A DNA stretch of 64,000 nucleotides from assembly GCA_902796595.1 (NCBI GenBank), contig CADBPM010000031.1, positions 1 to 64,000 of the forward strand. Reading direction: 5' to 3'. The translations under genes and the position numbers were made by a program. Below are positions 40,680 to 48,919 of the stretch, one piece after another. Origin of the DNA: an uncultured Lachnospiraceae bacterium (lineage in GTDB: Bacteria > Bacillota > Clostridia > Lachnospirales > Lachnospiraceae). Numbering within the stretch: the stretch's first letter is position 1; every line of letters starts with the position of its first letter. Under the pieces are notes generated by a model that saw only the letters and a program-made list of their open reading frames with translations, had not been told where the DNA came from and ran no database searches.

Positions 40680-42043
40680 TGGCAAATTCTAAGACTAAAA
40701 CAGTTTTCTTCTGTAAGGAATGTGGATATGAATCGGGCAAGTGGCTGGGACAGTGTCCTGGCTGCAAGGCCTGGAATTCTTTCGTAGAGGCGCCGAAGCA
40801 ATCAAAAAGCTTGGGCACCTCTTCTTTAGGTAAAGCGGGTTCAGTAAGGAATGAGGCTATAAAGATGTCGGCGGTATCTCTTATAGCTGATGAAAGGATA
40901 GAAACGAGGATCGGTGAGCTTGACAGGGTCCTTGGCGGAGGCATTGTCCGCGGTTCTCTGGTGCTTGTAGGTGGAGACCCCGGCATAGGAAAGTCTACCT
41001 TGCTTTTACAGATGTGCGGTAAGCTTTGTGAGGCGGGAACCAAGGTCTTATATGTTTCGGGCGAAGAAAGCTCTCGTCAGATAAAGATAAGAGCGGAACG
41101 TCTTGGAAGCACTATGGATGATATCTTACTTCTTTGCGAAACCGATATAGATAAGATTGAAGATGTGATAAATGACATAAAGCCGGATGTTGCAGTAATA
41201 GACTCTATTCAGACTATGTTCAAGGAAAGTCAGGATGCCGCACCGGGAAGCGTATCGCAGGTAAGAGAAGTTACCGCATCACTGCTGAAACTTTCCAAGG
41301 TAGCCGGAGTATCGATATTTATAGTAGGGCACGTTACAAAAGAGGGAACTATGGCGGGACCTCGTACGCTTGAGCACATGGTTGATACAGTGCTGTATTT
41401 TGAGGGCGAGAGTGTGGCTTCCTACAGGATACTTAGAGCAGCCAAAAACAGATTCGGTTCTACCAATGAGATAGGCGTCTTTGACATGAATGAAAATGGG
41501 CTTTCGGAGGTTGCCAATCCTTCTGAATATATGCTTGAAGGAATGCCTGTGGATGCACCGGGGTCTGTCATTGCGTGTACGATGGAAGGCAGCAGACCTA
41601 TTCTTGTTGAAGTTCAGGCTCTTGTCTGTCAGACAAATTTCAACCTGCCAAGAAGAACGACCAACGGGGCAGACTACAACAGGGTAAATATGCTTATGGC
41701 TGTCCTTGAAAAAAGGCTAGGGCTTGACCTTGGTTCCTGCGATGCCTATGTAAATGTTGCGGGAGGTTTAAGAGTCAATGAACCGGCTCTTGATCTTGCT
41801 ATATGTGCAGCTCTTATTTCAAGTTATAAAAACCGTGAAAGTTCGGGCAAGATAGCGGCATTTGGAGAGGTTGGACTTACCGGAGAGGTAAGAGGCGTTC
41901 AGAATGCAAGGATGCGTTTTGAGGAAATCGGAAAACTGTCAGGTCCTCTTGCGATAATACCGGCAGTCAATCTGAAGGGGCTTGACGCAAAAGGAAAGGT
42001 GTCCGGTATAAGAAATATCAGGGAGTTAATGGATCTTATTTAA
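40679..42043 (+). CDS. radA: DNA repair protein RadA (Sms)
   Basis: Branch-migration helicase-like protein in recombinational repair. N-terminal zinc finger CKECGYESGKWLGQCPGC, Walker A GGDPGIGKSTLL, the RadA-specific AAKNRFGSTNEIG, and a C-terminal Lon-protease-like domain (lacking protease function in this family). 454 aa, normal. The start overlaps the preceding stop and the stop overlaps topB. Confidence 0.96.
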   Translation: MANSKTKTVFFCKECGYESGKWLGQCPGCKAWNSFVEAPKQSKSLGTSSLGKAGSVRNEAIKMSAVSLIADERIETRIGELDRVLGGGIVRGSLVLVGGDPGIGKSTLLLQMCGKLCEAGTKVLYVSGEESSRQIKIRAERLGSTMDDILLLCETDIDKIEDVINDIKPDVAVIDSIQTMFKESQDAAPGSVSQVREVTASLLKLSKVAGVSIFIVGHVTKEGTMAGPRTLEHMVDTVLYFEGESVASYRILRAAKNRFGSTNEIGVFDMNENGLSEVANPSEYMLEGMPVDAPGSVIACTMEGSRPILVEVQALVCQTNFNLPRRTTNGADYNRVNMLMAVLEKRLGLDLGSCDAYVNVAGGLRVNEPALDLAICAALISSYKNRESSGKIAAFGEVGLTGEVRGVQNARMRFEEIGKLSGPLAIIPAVNLKGLDAKGKVSGIRNIRELMDLI

Positions 42044-44076
42044 TGGGAAAAACACTTATAATCACCGAGAAGCCGTCTGTTGCAAGAGAATATGCGGATA
42101 TTCTTGAAGTGAAAAATAAAAATAAGGGATATTATGAAAATGACAGCTATGTGATAACGTGGTGTGTCGGACATCTTATTGAGATGTGTTATCCTGAAAA
42201 ATATGATGAAAAATACAAAAAGTGGAGGATGGAAGATCTTCCTTTTTTGCCTGAGACATACAAATATGAAGTGATAAAAAATGTAAAAGATCAATACAAG
42301 ATCGTTCATGACATGATGAACAGCAAGGACATTTCAACCATACTTTATGCTGGGGACTCCGGGCGTGAAGGTGAAGTCATCATAGAGCTTATAAGAAGGT
42401 ACGGCGGTGTAAGAAGCGGCATGGAGGAAAAACGTGTCTGGATAGACTCCTGCACCGAAGACGAGATAAGGCGAGGAATAAGGGAAGCAAAGCCGATAGA
42501 GGCTTACGATAATCTTGCTAATGCCGGAATCATGCGTGGTATCGAAGACTATGCAATGGGAATCAACTTTTCAAGGGCTCTTTCTATAAAGTATGGCGGG
42601 ATGCTTAACAGACAGGCAGGCACAAAAAAATATTCAGCGATAGCGATAGGCAGAGTAATGACATGTGTGCTTGGCATGGTTGTTGAAAGAGAAAGAGAAA
42701 TAAGAGATTTTACTGTCACTCCATTTTACAGGATCATTGGAAGTTTTGGAAAAACAGACGGCAGTAAACCTTACTATGAGGGCGAATGGAGACTTACCAA
42801 AACTTCTCCGATGGCTGCGGGGACTGATGAAAAACTTAGTGTTTCAGAAATAGCAGAGGGAAACCCTGCTCTTTACAGTGAGAAGGGCTTTAAAAAAGAA
42901 GAGGATGCAAGAAGACTTATCGAGTCACTGGATTTTGGCTCGGCTAAGGTCTTAAGCCGCAAACATTCCTTAGAAAAAAAGAATCCGCCTCTTTTATTTA
43001 ATCTAGCAGAGCTTCAGGCTGAATGTACCAAAAAATTTCACATAAGCCCCGACCAGACACTTAGCGTTGCACAGGCTTTATATGAGAGCAAGCTTACCAC
43101 TTACCCAAGAACGGATGCAAGAGTGCTTACCATAGCAATCGCAGCCGAGATAACCAAAAACCTTGGTGGCCTTTACAGGTATGAACCGGTAAAGGAGTAT
43201 ATCCTTAAGATACGTGAAGAGGGAAGATATAAAGATCTTTCTAAAACTCAGTATGTGGATGACAGCAAGGTTACGGATCATTATGCTATAATTCCTACAG
43301 GCAATGTAAGTGAGCTGGCAAGGCAGAGTGAATTAAACAAAAAGGTCTATGATCTTATAGTAAGAAGATTTCTTTCTGTTTTTTATCCTCCGGCAGTCTA
43401 TGAAAAGGAAAACGTGACAACGGGAGTGGAAAGGAAAGATGGAAGCGGACACGAAGAATTTTTTACTCAGATAAAGGTCTTGAAGGAGCCCGGCTTTTTT
43501 GAAATAAGCGGTATGCCTGAAAAAGGCGGGGATGATCTGGCGCTTGCTTCATTTTTAACTACGCTTTCAAAGGGAATGAACGTAAGCGTTAAAGAAATGA
43601 ATGTGAAAGAAGGCAAGACCACGCCTCCAAAGCGCTACACCTCCGGTTCTATGATACTTGCGATGGAAAATGCCGGTCAGCTCATTGAGGACGAGGAATT
43701 AAGAGCCCAGATAAAGGGCGCCGGTATCGGAACAAGCGCAACAAGAGCAGGCATTATTGAAAAACTTGTTAAAATAGGTTATCTTGGACTTAATAAAAAA
43801 ACTCAGGTACTTACGCCAAAGCTTTTTGGTGAGATGGTATATGAGGTGGTAAGACTGACGATCCCGTCTATGCTGAAACCTGTTATGACAGCAAGCTGGG
43901 AAAAGGGACTTGCAAGTGTGGAAAGAGGTGAGATAACAGACAGAGATTACAGAAATAAGCTTTATGATTATGTGAAGAAATATACAGGTATGGTCGAGCA
44001 GCGTGACATTTCAACCAGCCTGATGCATAATCTTGAAATAGTGAAAAAAATAAATGAAAGGGAGAAGAAGAGTTGA
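42043..44076 (+). CDS. topB: DNA topoisomerase III (type IA)
   Basis: Single-strand passage and decatenation. TOPRIM start ITEKPSVAREYADIL with acidic YAGDSGREGE, the active-site Tyr in TTYPRTDARV, and GIGTSATRAGIIEKL in the gate domain. No C-terminal zinc-finger tail; 677 aa. The accessory-element type TopB is similar, but the radA-topB context here is chromosomal. Stop overlaps the next TTG start. Confidence 0.93.
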   Translation: MGKTLIITEKPSVAREYADILEVKNKNKGYYENDSYVITWCVGHLIEMCYPEKYDEKYKKWRMEDLPFLPETYKYEVIKNVKDQYKIVHDMMNSKDISTILYAGDSGREGEVIIELIRRYGGVRSGMEEKRVWIDSCTEDEIRRGIREAKPIEAYDNLANAGIMRGIEDYAMGINFSRALSIKYGGMLNRQAGTKKYSAIAIGRVMTCVLGMVVEREREIRDFTVTPFYRIIGSFGKTDGSKPYYEGEWRLTKTSPMAAGTDEKLSVSEIAEGNPALYSEKGFKKEEDARRLIESLDFGSAKVLSRKHSLEKKNPPLLFNLAELQAECTKKFHISPDQTLSVAQALYESKLTTYPRTDARVLTIAIAAEITKNLGGLYRYEPVKEYILKIREEGRYKDLSKTQYVDDSKVTDHYAIIPTGNVSELARQSELNKKVYDLIVRRFLSVFYPPAVYEKENVTTGVERKDGSGHEEFFTQIKVLKEPGFFEISGMPEKGGDDLALASFLTTLSKGMNVSVKEMNVKEGKTTPPKRYTSGSMILAMENAGQLIEDEELRAQIKGAGIGTSATRAGIIEKLVKIGYLGLNKKTQVLTPKLFGEMVYEVVRLTIPSMLKPVMTASWEKGLASVERGEITDRDYRNKLYDYVKKYTGMVEQRDISTSLMHNLEIVKKINEREKKS

Positions 44077-44741
44077 AAGAATTAGAAATAACAGAGCTGT
44101 ATGACCTAAGTCACAGTATGGCAGGAGAGTATCTTAAAGGGTTCAAGTTCCCGTGGGAGGCGTTGTCAGGAATAGGAGACCTTATTGTAAAGATCGGAAA
44201 TACTCTTTCACCGGATGAATATGAAAAAAGAGGTGACAATGTCTGGATCGCAAAGAGTGCAAAGGTGGCTCCGACAGCCTTTATCGGAGGTCCTTGTATA
44301 ATCGGTCCCGATACAGAAGTAAGACATTGTGCTTTTATAAGAGGAAAAGCACTTGTAGGAGCAGAGTGCGTTATAGGAAATTCTGTAGAGCTTAAGAACG
44401 TGATCATATTTGACCATTGTGAAGTTCCTCATTTTAATTATGTAGGTGATTCTATTCTTGGATACAGGGCGCACATGGGCGCAGGCTCTATTACAAGCAA
44501 CATCAAGTCGGACAGGTCCCCTGTCACTATAGCTTTTAAGGGCGACAAGGTTGAAACAGGACTTATAAAAACAGGGTCTTTTTTGGGAGACCATGTTGAA
44601 ATAGGCTGCAACTCTGTTCTCAATCCGGGAACTGTCATAGGAAGAAATACAAATGTTTATCCGCTGTCAATGGTAAGAGGTTTTGTACCTGCTGACCATA
44701 TTTACAAAAAGGCTGGGGAAGTTACAGAAAAGAAAAGGTGA
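44073..44741 (+). CDS. Left-handed beta-helix nucleotidyltransferase/acyltransferase-like protein
   Basis: 222 residues dominated by hexapeptide repeats (IGGPCIIGPDTEVRHCAFIR, LVGAECVIGNSVELKNVIIF, GCNSVLNPGTVIGRNT), resembling the C-terminal half of GlmU-type proteins. The pyrophosphorylase domain is absent, so it may act as an acyltransferase or have a regulatory role; the automatic name 'UDP-GlcNAc pyrophosphorylase' is not supported by catalytic motifs. TTG start with GGGAGAAG six bases upstream, overlapping the topB stop (TTGA). Confidence 0.75.
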   Translation: MKELEITELYDLSHSMAGEYLKGFKFPWEALSGIGDLIVKIGNTLSPDEYEKRGDNVWIAKSAKVAPTAFIGGPCIIGPDTEVRHCAFIRGKALVGAECVIGNSVELKNVIIFDHCEVPHFNYVGDSILGYRAHMGAGSITSNIKSDRSPVTIAFKGDKVETGLIKTGSFLGDHVEIGCNSVLNPGTVIGRNTNVYPLSMVRGFVPADHIYKKAGEVTEKKR

Positions 44742-44745
44742 GGTT

Positions 44746-45384
44746 TTGAAAGAGAAGAAGATCGCTGAGTTTACAGAGAAACTTGCGGGAAGGAACAGCG
44801 TTCCGGGGGGAGGCGCTGCAAGCGCGGTAACGGGCGCATTTGGCAGCGCTTTGGCATCTATGGTATCAGAACTTACCATAGGCAAGAAGAAATACGCCGA
44901 ATATGAGGAAGATGTAACTAAGATCGCTAAAAGAGCAAAGGAGCTTTCGGAAAGATTTCTCTTCCTTGCAAATGAGGATGCAGAAAAATACAGGGTAGTT
45001 TCCGAGGTATATGCGATCAGGGCTGTCAGTGAAGAAGAAAAGAAAGAAAAAAGCGACAAGCTTGAAGAGGCACTTAAAGGAGCTATAATGCCGCCAATGG
45101 AAATGCTTGAAAGCCTTTATGAAGCAGCAGGGCTTTTTAGGGAGCTTTCACAAAAGGGATCAAAGCTTTTAGTGAGTGATACTGGTGGCGGTGCTGCCCT
45201 TTGTGAGGGGGCGGCAAGAGTCTCTCTTTTAGCTGTCTATGCCAATACCAAGCTTATGAAAGAAAGAGACGCGGCTGCTAAGATTGATGAAAAAGCGGAG
45301 AAACTGCTCTCTGCGATTTCAGAAAGTGTTGAAAAAACCTATAGTGAAGCTGTGAATTTCTTGAAAACTGAGGGAGCCGGATAA
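44746..45384 (+). CDS. Cyclodeaminase/cyclohydrolase family protein (FchA-like)
   Basis: Similar to formimino-THF cyclodeaminase and methenyl-THF cyclohydrolase (FchA). Helical protein with the folate-binding signature RNSVPGGGAASAVTGAFGSA. TTG 44746 is chosen because AGGTGAGG precedes it; the longer frame from 44683 overlaps the upstream gene without benefit. 212 aa. The folD gene follows with a one-base overlap, supporting a one-carbon folate role that also feeds the purN and AICAR formyltransferase steps. Confidence 0.85.
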   Translation: MKEKKIAEFTEKLAGRNSVPGGGAASAVTGAFGSALASMVSELTIGKKKYAEYEEDVTKIAKRAKELSERFLFLANEDAEKYRVVSEVYAIRAVSEEEKKEKSDKLEEALKGAIMPPMEMLESLYEAAGLFRELSQKGSKLLVSDTGGGAALCEGAARVSLLAVYANTKLMKERDAAAKIDEKAEKLLSAISESVEKTYSEAVNFLKTEGAG

Positions 45385-46241
45385 TGGAACTTATTTATGG
45401 AAAAGATGTAGCGGATATTTTAACAAAAGAGATTGTTTATAAGGTATCCGCGCTTGCAAGGGAAAATAAGAGATTGCCTAAACTTGCCATAGTCCGCGTT
45501 GGAGAAAAGCCAGGGGATATTTCCTACGAAAAGAGCGCCATAAAATGTATGGAAAAATGCGGGATAGAGCATGTGGAGTGCACTTTTAGCGAAGATGTGG
45601 ATAAAGGTGTATTTTTATCAGGTTTCAAGAAGATAAATGTGGATAAAAATATAGACGGTATCCTTGTTTTAAGGCCGCTTCCGAAAGATATGGACGAGGC
45701 AGTTGCAGGAAAGATAGCACCGGATAAGGATGTTGACTGCATAAGCCATTACAACATGGGGAAACTTCTTGCTGGAGAAAAGGATTGTTTTGCCCCTTGC
45801 ACTGCATTGGCTGTTGAGAAGACTTTGAAATATATCCTTGATAAGAAGGGTGAAAGCCTCAGAGGAAAAAAAGTTACTATAGTCGGAAGAAGTACGGTCG
45901 TAGGAAAACCACTGTCTCTTCTTTTGACTGGAGACGATGCAACGGTGACGTTGTGCCACACGAAAACGGTAAATCTTGCAAGGGAATGTGCGGCAGCGGA
46001 TATTCTTGTCGCGGCAGCAGGAAGTGCAAAGCTTATAAAGGAAGAACATGTAAAAGAAGGCGCGATTCTTACAGATGTCGGCGTGAATATGGATGAAAAT
46101 GGAAAGCTTGTAGGCGATATAGACCTTTTTGATGTAGGTGATAAAGCTCTTTTTGCGACACCGGTGCCAAAGGGAATAGGAGCGGTCACTACTACGATCC
46201 TTGCAATGCAGGTCTTAAAGGCAAGGATGATGCACGAATGA
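45384..46241 (+). CDS. folD: Bifunctional methylene-THF dehydrogenase / methenyl-THF cyclohydrolase
   Basis: Makes 10-formyl-THF from 5,10-methylene-THF. Catalytic YEKSAIKCMEKCGI (Tyr and Lys), GILVLRPLP, and the NADP-binding VGRSTVVGKPLSLLL are present. 285 aa, normal. Adjacent to the FchA-like gene, so cyclohydrolase activity may be duplicated. Confidence 0.95.
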   Translation: MELIYGKDVADILTKEIVYKVSALARENKRLPKLAIVRVGEKPGDISYEKSAIKCMEKCGIEHVECTFSEDVDKGVFLSGFKKINVDKNIDGILVLRPLPKDMDEAVAGKIAPDKDVDCISHYNMGKLLAGEKDCFAPCTALAVEKTLKYILDKKGESLRGKKVTIVGRSTVVGKPLSLLLTGDDATVTLCHTKTVNLARECAAADILVAAAGSAKLIKEEHVKEGAILTDVGVNMDENGKLVGDIDLFDVGDKALFATPVPKGIGAVTTTILAMQVLKARMMHE

Positions 46242-46262
46242 TTTTTAGTGAGGAGGCAGAGG

Positions 46263-47144
46263 TTGAAGTTTATTGATCTTCATGTACACTCGACTTTTTC
46301 GGACGGGTCTTTTAGTCCGGCGGGGTTAGTTGAAATGGCAGGAGAGGCAAAGTTATCCGCGTTTGCCTTGACAGACCACGATACTACGGAGGGCTTTGAG
46401 GAGCTTCTTGCCGTGGCAGATAAGTATAACGACAATAAGAGTGAGGAAGAAAAGATAGAGGTGCTTCCCGGAGTGGAGATTTCGGCTGCCTATAAGGAGT
46501 GCGATATACACATTTTAGGCTTGCTTATAGACCATAAAAACAGGGTACTTACAGATATGTTAGCCGCCTCAAAAAAGGAAAGGGAAGACCGCAATAAGAA
46601 GATGGTAAAAAATCTTCAGGATGCCGGACTTGATATAACTCTCAAAGGGGTGATGGCAGGGAATGGTGACGCTGTTATAACCAGAGCGCACTTTGCAAAG
46701 TACCTTGTAGAGCATCACCTTGTAAGAACTTATCAGGACGCTTTTGAGTTTTATCTGGGTGACAAGACACCCTACTATGTGCCGAGAAAGTTTACAAGTC
46801 CTCGCGATGCGATAGAAAGCATCCTTGCAGCAGGCGGTGTTCCGGTGCTTGCGCATCCTTGTATATACCATCTGGCTGAAGAGGAATTACTTAGCCTTAT
46901 CGACAGGCTTATAGGCTATGGTCTTCGTGGAATAGAAACTTTGTACTCTACGAATACCCCTAAAGAAGAGAAGTTTACTCGCGAAATAGCAGAAAAAAAG
47001 GGACTTCTAATAACGGGCGGTTCGGATTTTCATGGAGCTCCAAAGCCTTCGATAAGGCTTGGCAAGGGAAAAGGCAACCTTGCGATTCCATATGAAATCC
47101 TTGACAGGCTAAGGGAAGAGCAGGTTAAAATAAAAGGCGCCTGA
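46263..47144 (+). CDS. PHP-domain phosphoesterase (RNase AM / nucleotide phosphatase-like)
   Basis: Metal-dependent PHP protein. LHVHSTFSDGSFSP gives the first histidines and Asp; LTDHDTTEGF, LPGVEIS, VLAHP and GSDFHG supply the rest of the trinuclear metal site. Similar proteins hydrolyse 3',5'-nucleotide bisphosphates or trim 5' RNA ends. TTG 46263 is chosen because AGGAGG lies six bases upstream; the GTG at 46248 would start before it. 293 aa. Confidence 0.85.
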   Translation: MKFIDLHVHSTFSDGSFSPAGLVEMAGEAKLSAFALTDHDTTEGFEELLAVADKYNDNKSEEEKIEVLPGVEISAAYKECDIHILGLLIDHKNRVLTDMLAASKKEREDRNKKMVKNLQDAGLDITLKGVMAGNGDAVITRAHFAKYLVEHHLVRTYQDAFEFYLGDKTPYYVPRKFTSPRDAIESILAAGGVPVLAHPCIYHLAEEELLSLIDRLIGYGLRGIETLYSTNTPKEEKFTREIAEKKGLLITGGSDFHGAPKPSIRLGKGKGNLAIPYEILDRLREEQVKIKGA

Positions 47145-47153
47145 AAGCTTTTT

Positions 47154-47182
47154 TTGACACTAAACATAAGATATGGTATAAT
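47154..47182 (+). promoter_or_regulatory. Consensus sigma-A promoter for the SCIFF operon
   Basis: TTGACA at 47154-47159, 17-base spacer, TATAAT at 47177-47182: a full consensus match, the strongest promoter in the window. Confidence 0.88.
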
Positions 47183-47223
47183 GGCATGTATCTTAAATGA
47201 CAATTTAATACGGAGGTGTTACC

Positions 47224-47364
47224 ATGAAGCATATTAAGAGCTTAAAGACAAGAGACCTTAAGGAATCAATGAAGAAGGGCGGCTGCGGCGAGTGCAAGAC
47301 ATCATGTCAGTCAGCATGCAAGACTTCATGTACAGTTGGCAACCAGAGCTGTGAGAACGCATAA
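47224..47364 (+). CDS. SCIFF (six-cysteine-in-forty-five) ranthipeptide precursor
   Basis: 46 residues: a basic leader (KHIKSLKTRDLKESMKKGG) and a core with six cysteines (residues 21, 24, 28, 32, 36, 43) including CKTSCQSACKTSC. SCIFF peptides are near-universal in Clostridia and are modified by a radical-SAM maturase that makes thioether crosslinks. Their role is unknown; quorum-type signalling has been proposed. GGAGGTG precedes ATG and the promoter is full consensus, so it should be strongly expressed. The maturase gene follows after a hairpin. Confidence 0.95.
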   Translation: MKHIKSLKTRDLKESMKKGGCGECKTSCQSACKTSCTVGNQSCENA

Positions 47365-47405
47365 ATTTCCGGTATCTGGCATTTTAACAATATGGACTAA
47401 TATGA

Positions 47406-47450
47406 TTTCCGAAAGCAGCGGCTTCTGTCGCTGCTCTTTCTTTGGGAAAA
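47406..47450 (+). terminator. Attenuator-like hairpin between SCIFF and its maturase
   Basis: AGCAGCG/CGCTGCT stem (47414-47420, 47429-47435) followed by CTTTCTTT, with flanking AAAG/CTTT and TTTCC/GGGAAA able to extend it. It probably terminates most transcripts after the abundant peptide message and lets some continue into the maturase. Confidence 0.7.
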
Positions 47451-47475
47451 AATCCAGTTTTAATGAGGTATTGAT

Positions 47476-48894
47476 TTGATTCATCAGTATAAAATGAACG
47501 GATACGATATAGTTCTTGACGTAAACAGCGGAAGCGTTCACGTTGTAGATGATATCGCATACGATACAATAGCTTTATATAACAGCAATATAATAGAAGG
47601 TAAGAAGTCCGAAGAGGAAGCTTTGCCGGGTATCAAAAAAGAGATAAGAGCAAAGTATCCTGAGGTTACAGAAGAGGACTTTGGCGAACTAATAAGTGAT
47701 ATCAATGAGCTTAAAAATGAAGGCAAGCTCTTTACAGAAGATATATATGAGAAATTTGTAAAGGATTTTAAGAACAGGATCACAGTAACAAAGGCATTGT
47801 GTCTTAATGTTGCCCATGACTGTAATCTTGCCTGTCGTTATTGCTTTGCCGGTCAGGGTGAATACCAGGGTGACAGGGCTATAATGAGCTATGAAGTAGG
47901 TAAACAGGCATTGGATTTCCTTATTGAACACTCAGGAAGCAGACGTAATCTTGAGGTGGATTTCTTTGGAGGAGAGCCGCTCATGAACTGGGACGTTGTA
48001 AAGCGTCTTGTTGAATACGGCCGTTCCCAGGAAAAAGAGCATGACAAGAATTTCAGGTTTACAATAACAACCAATGGAATCCTGCTCAATGACGAGATCG
48101 TTGAGTTTATGAACAAGGAAATGTCCAATGTCGTTCTTTCGATAGATGGCCGCAGGGAAGTAAATGACCACATGCGTCCTACCCGCAACGGCAATGGAAG
48201 CAGCTACGACATTATCCTTCCTAAATATAAGAAATTCGCAAAACTGCGCGGAAATAAAGAATATTATGTAAGAGGAACATTTACACATAATAATCTTGAT
48301 TTTGCAAAAGATGTACTCCATTTGGCGGATGAAGGCTTTAAGGAGATTTCTATTGAGCCTGTTGTTTCACTTCTGAATGAACCATACGCAATAAGAGAAG
48401 AGGATGTTCCATATCTTCTTGAGCAGTATGACGAGCTTGCCAAAGAATACGTTAAGCGCAGAAGAGAAGGAAGAGGCTTCACTTTCTTCCATTTCATGAT
48501 AGATCTTTCCGGTGGTCCTTGTGTTGCAAAAAGGCTTGCCGGCTGTGGATCAGGTACAGAATATCTTGCTGTTACGCCATGGGGCGATCTTTACCCATGC
48601 CATCAGTTTGTCGGAGAAGATGGTTTTGTACTTGGCAATGTCTGGGATGGAATTACAAATACATCATTGCAGGAAGGTTTCAAACATCAGAATGTTTATG
48701 AGAAGCCAAAGTGCAGAGACTGCTTTGCAAGATATTACTGCAGCGGCGGATGTGCAGCAAACTCATATAAATTCCATGGAACTATCGATGATGCATATGA
48801 CATCGGCTGTGACCTTCAGAGAAAGCGCATTGAATGTGCTATCATGATCAAGGCTGCAGAAGATGAGGATGCTGAAAGGGAAGAAATGAACTAA
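47476..48894 (+). CDS. Radical SAM SCIFF maturase
   Basis: Installs thioether bonds in the SCIFF peptide. The N-terminal 95 residues form the peptide-recognition region (MNGYDIVLDVNSGSVHVVDD). The SAM [4Fe-4S] cluster motif is CNLACRYCFA, then FFGGEPLMNWD. A C-terminal SPASM domain has CxxCFARYYCSGGCAANSY and further cysteines for auxiliary clusters. TTG start with TGAGGT upstream; the N-terminus matches the family at this point. 472 aa. Followed by secDF, the usual Clostridia order. Confidence 0.95.
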   Translation: MIHQYKMNGYDIVLDVNSGSVHVVDDIAYDTIALYNSNIIEGKKSEEEALPGIKKEIRAKYPEVTEEDFGELISDINELKNEGKLFTEDIYEKFVKDFKNRITVTKALCLNVAHDCNLACRYCFAGQGEYQGDRAIMSYEVGKQALDFLIEHSGSRRNLEVDFFGGEPLMNWDVVKRLVEYGRSQEKEHDKNFRFTITTNGILLNDEIVEFMNKEMSNVVLSIDGRREVNDHMRPTRNGNGSSYDIILPKYKKFAKLRGNKEYYVRGTFTHNNLDFAKDVLHLADEGFKEISIEPVVSLLNEPYAIREEDVPYLLEQYDELAKEYVKRRREGRGFTFFHFMIDLSGGPCVAKRLAGCGSGTEYLAVTPWGDLYPCHQFVGEDGFVLGNVWDGITNTSLQEGFKHQNVYEKPKCRDCFARYYCSGGCAANSYKFHGTIDDAYDIGCDLQRKRIECAIMIKAAEDEDAEREEMN

Positions 48895-48919
48895 GAAAAA
48901 GTTTTGGAGGTTCAGTAAA

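Noticed and set aside
42043-44076. Mobile-element topoisomerase
   Set aside because: TopB occurs on integrative elements, but here it overlaps radA and housekeeping genes with no mobility genes around it.
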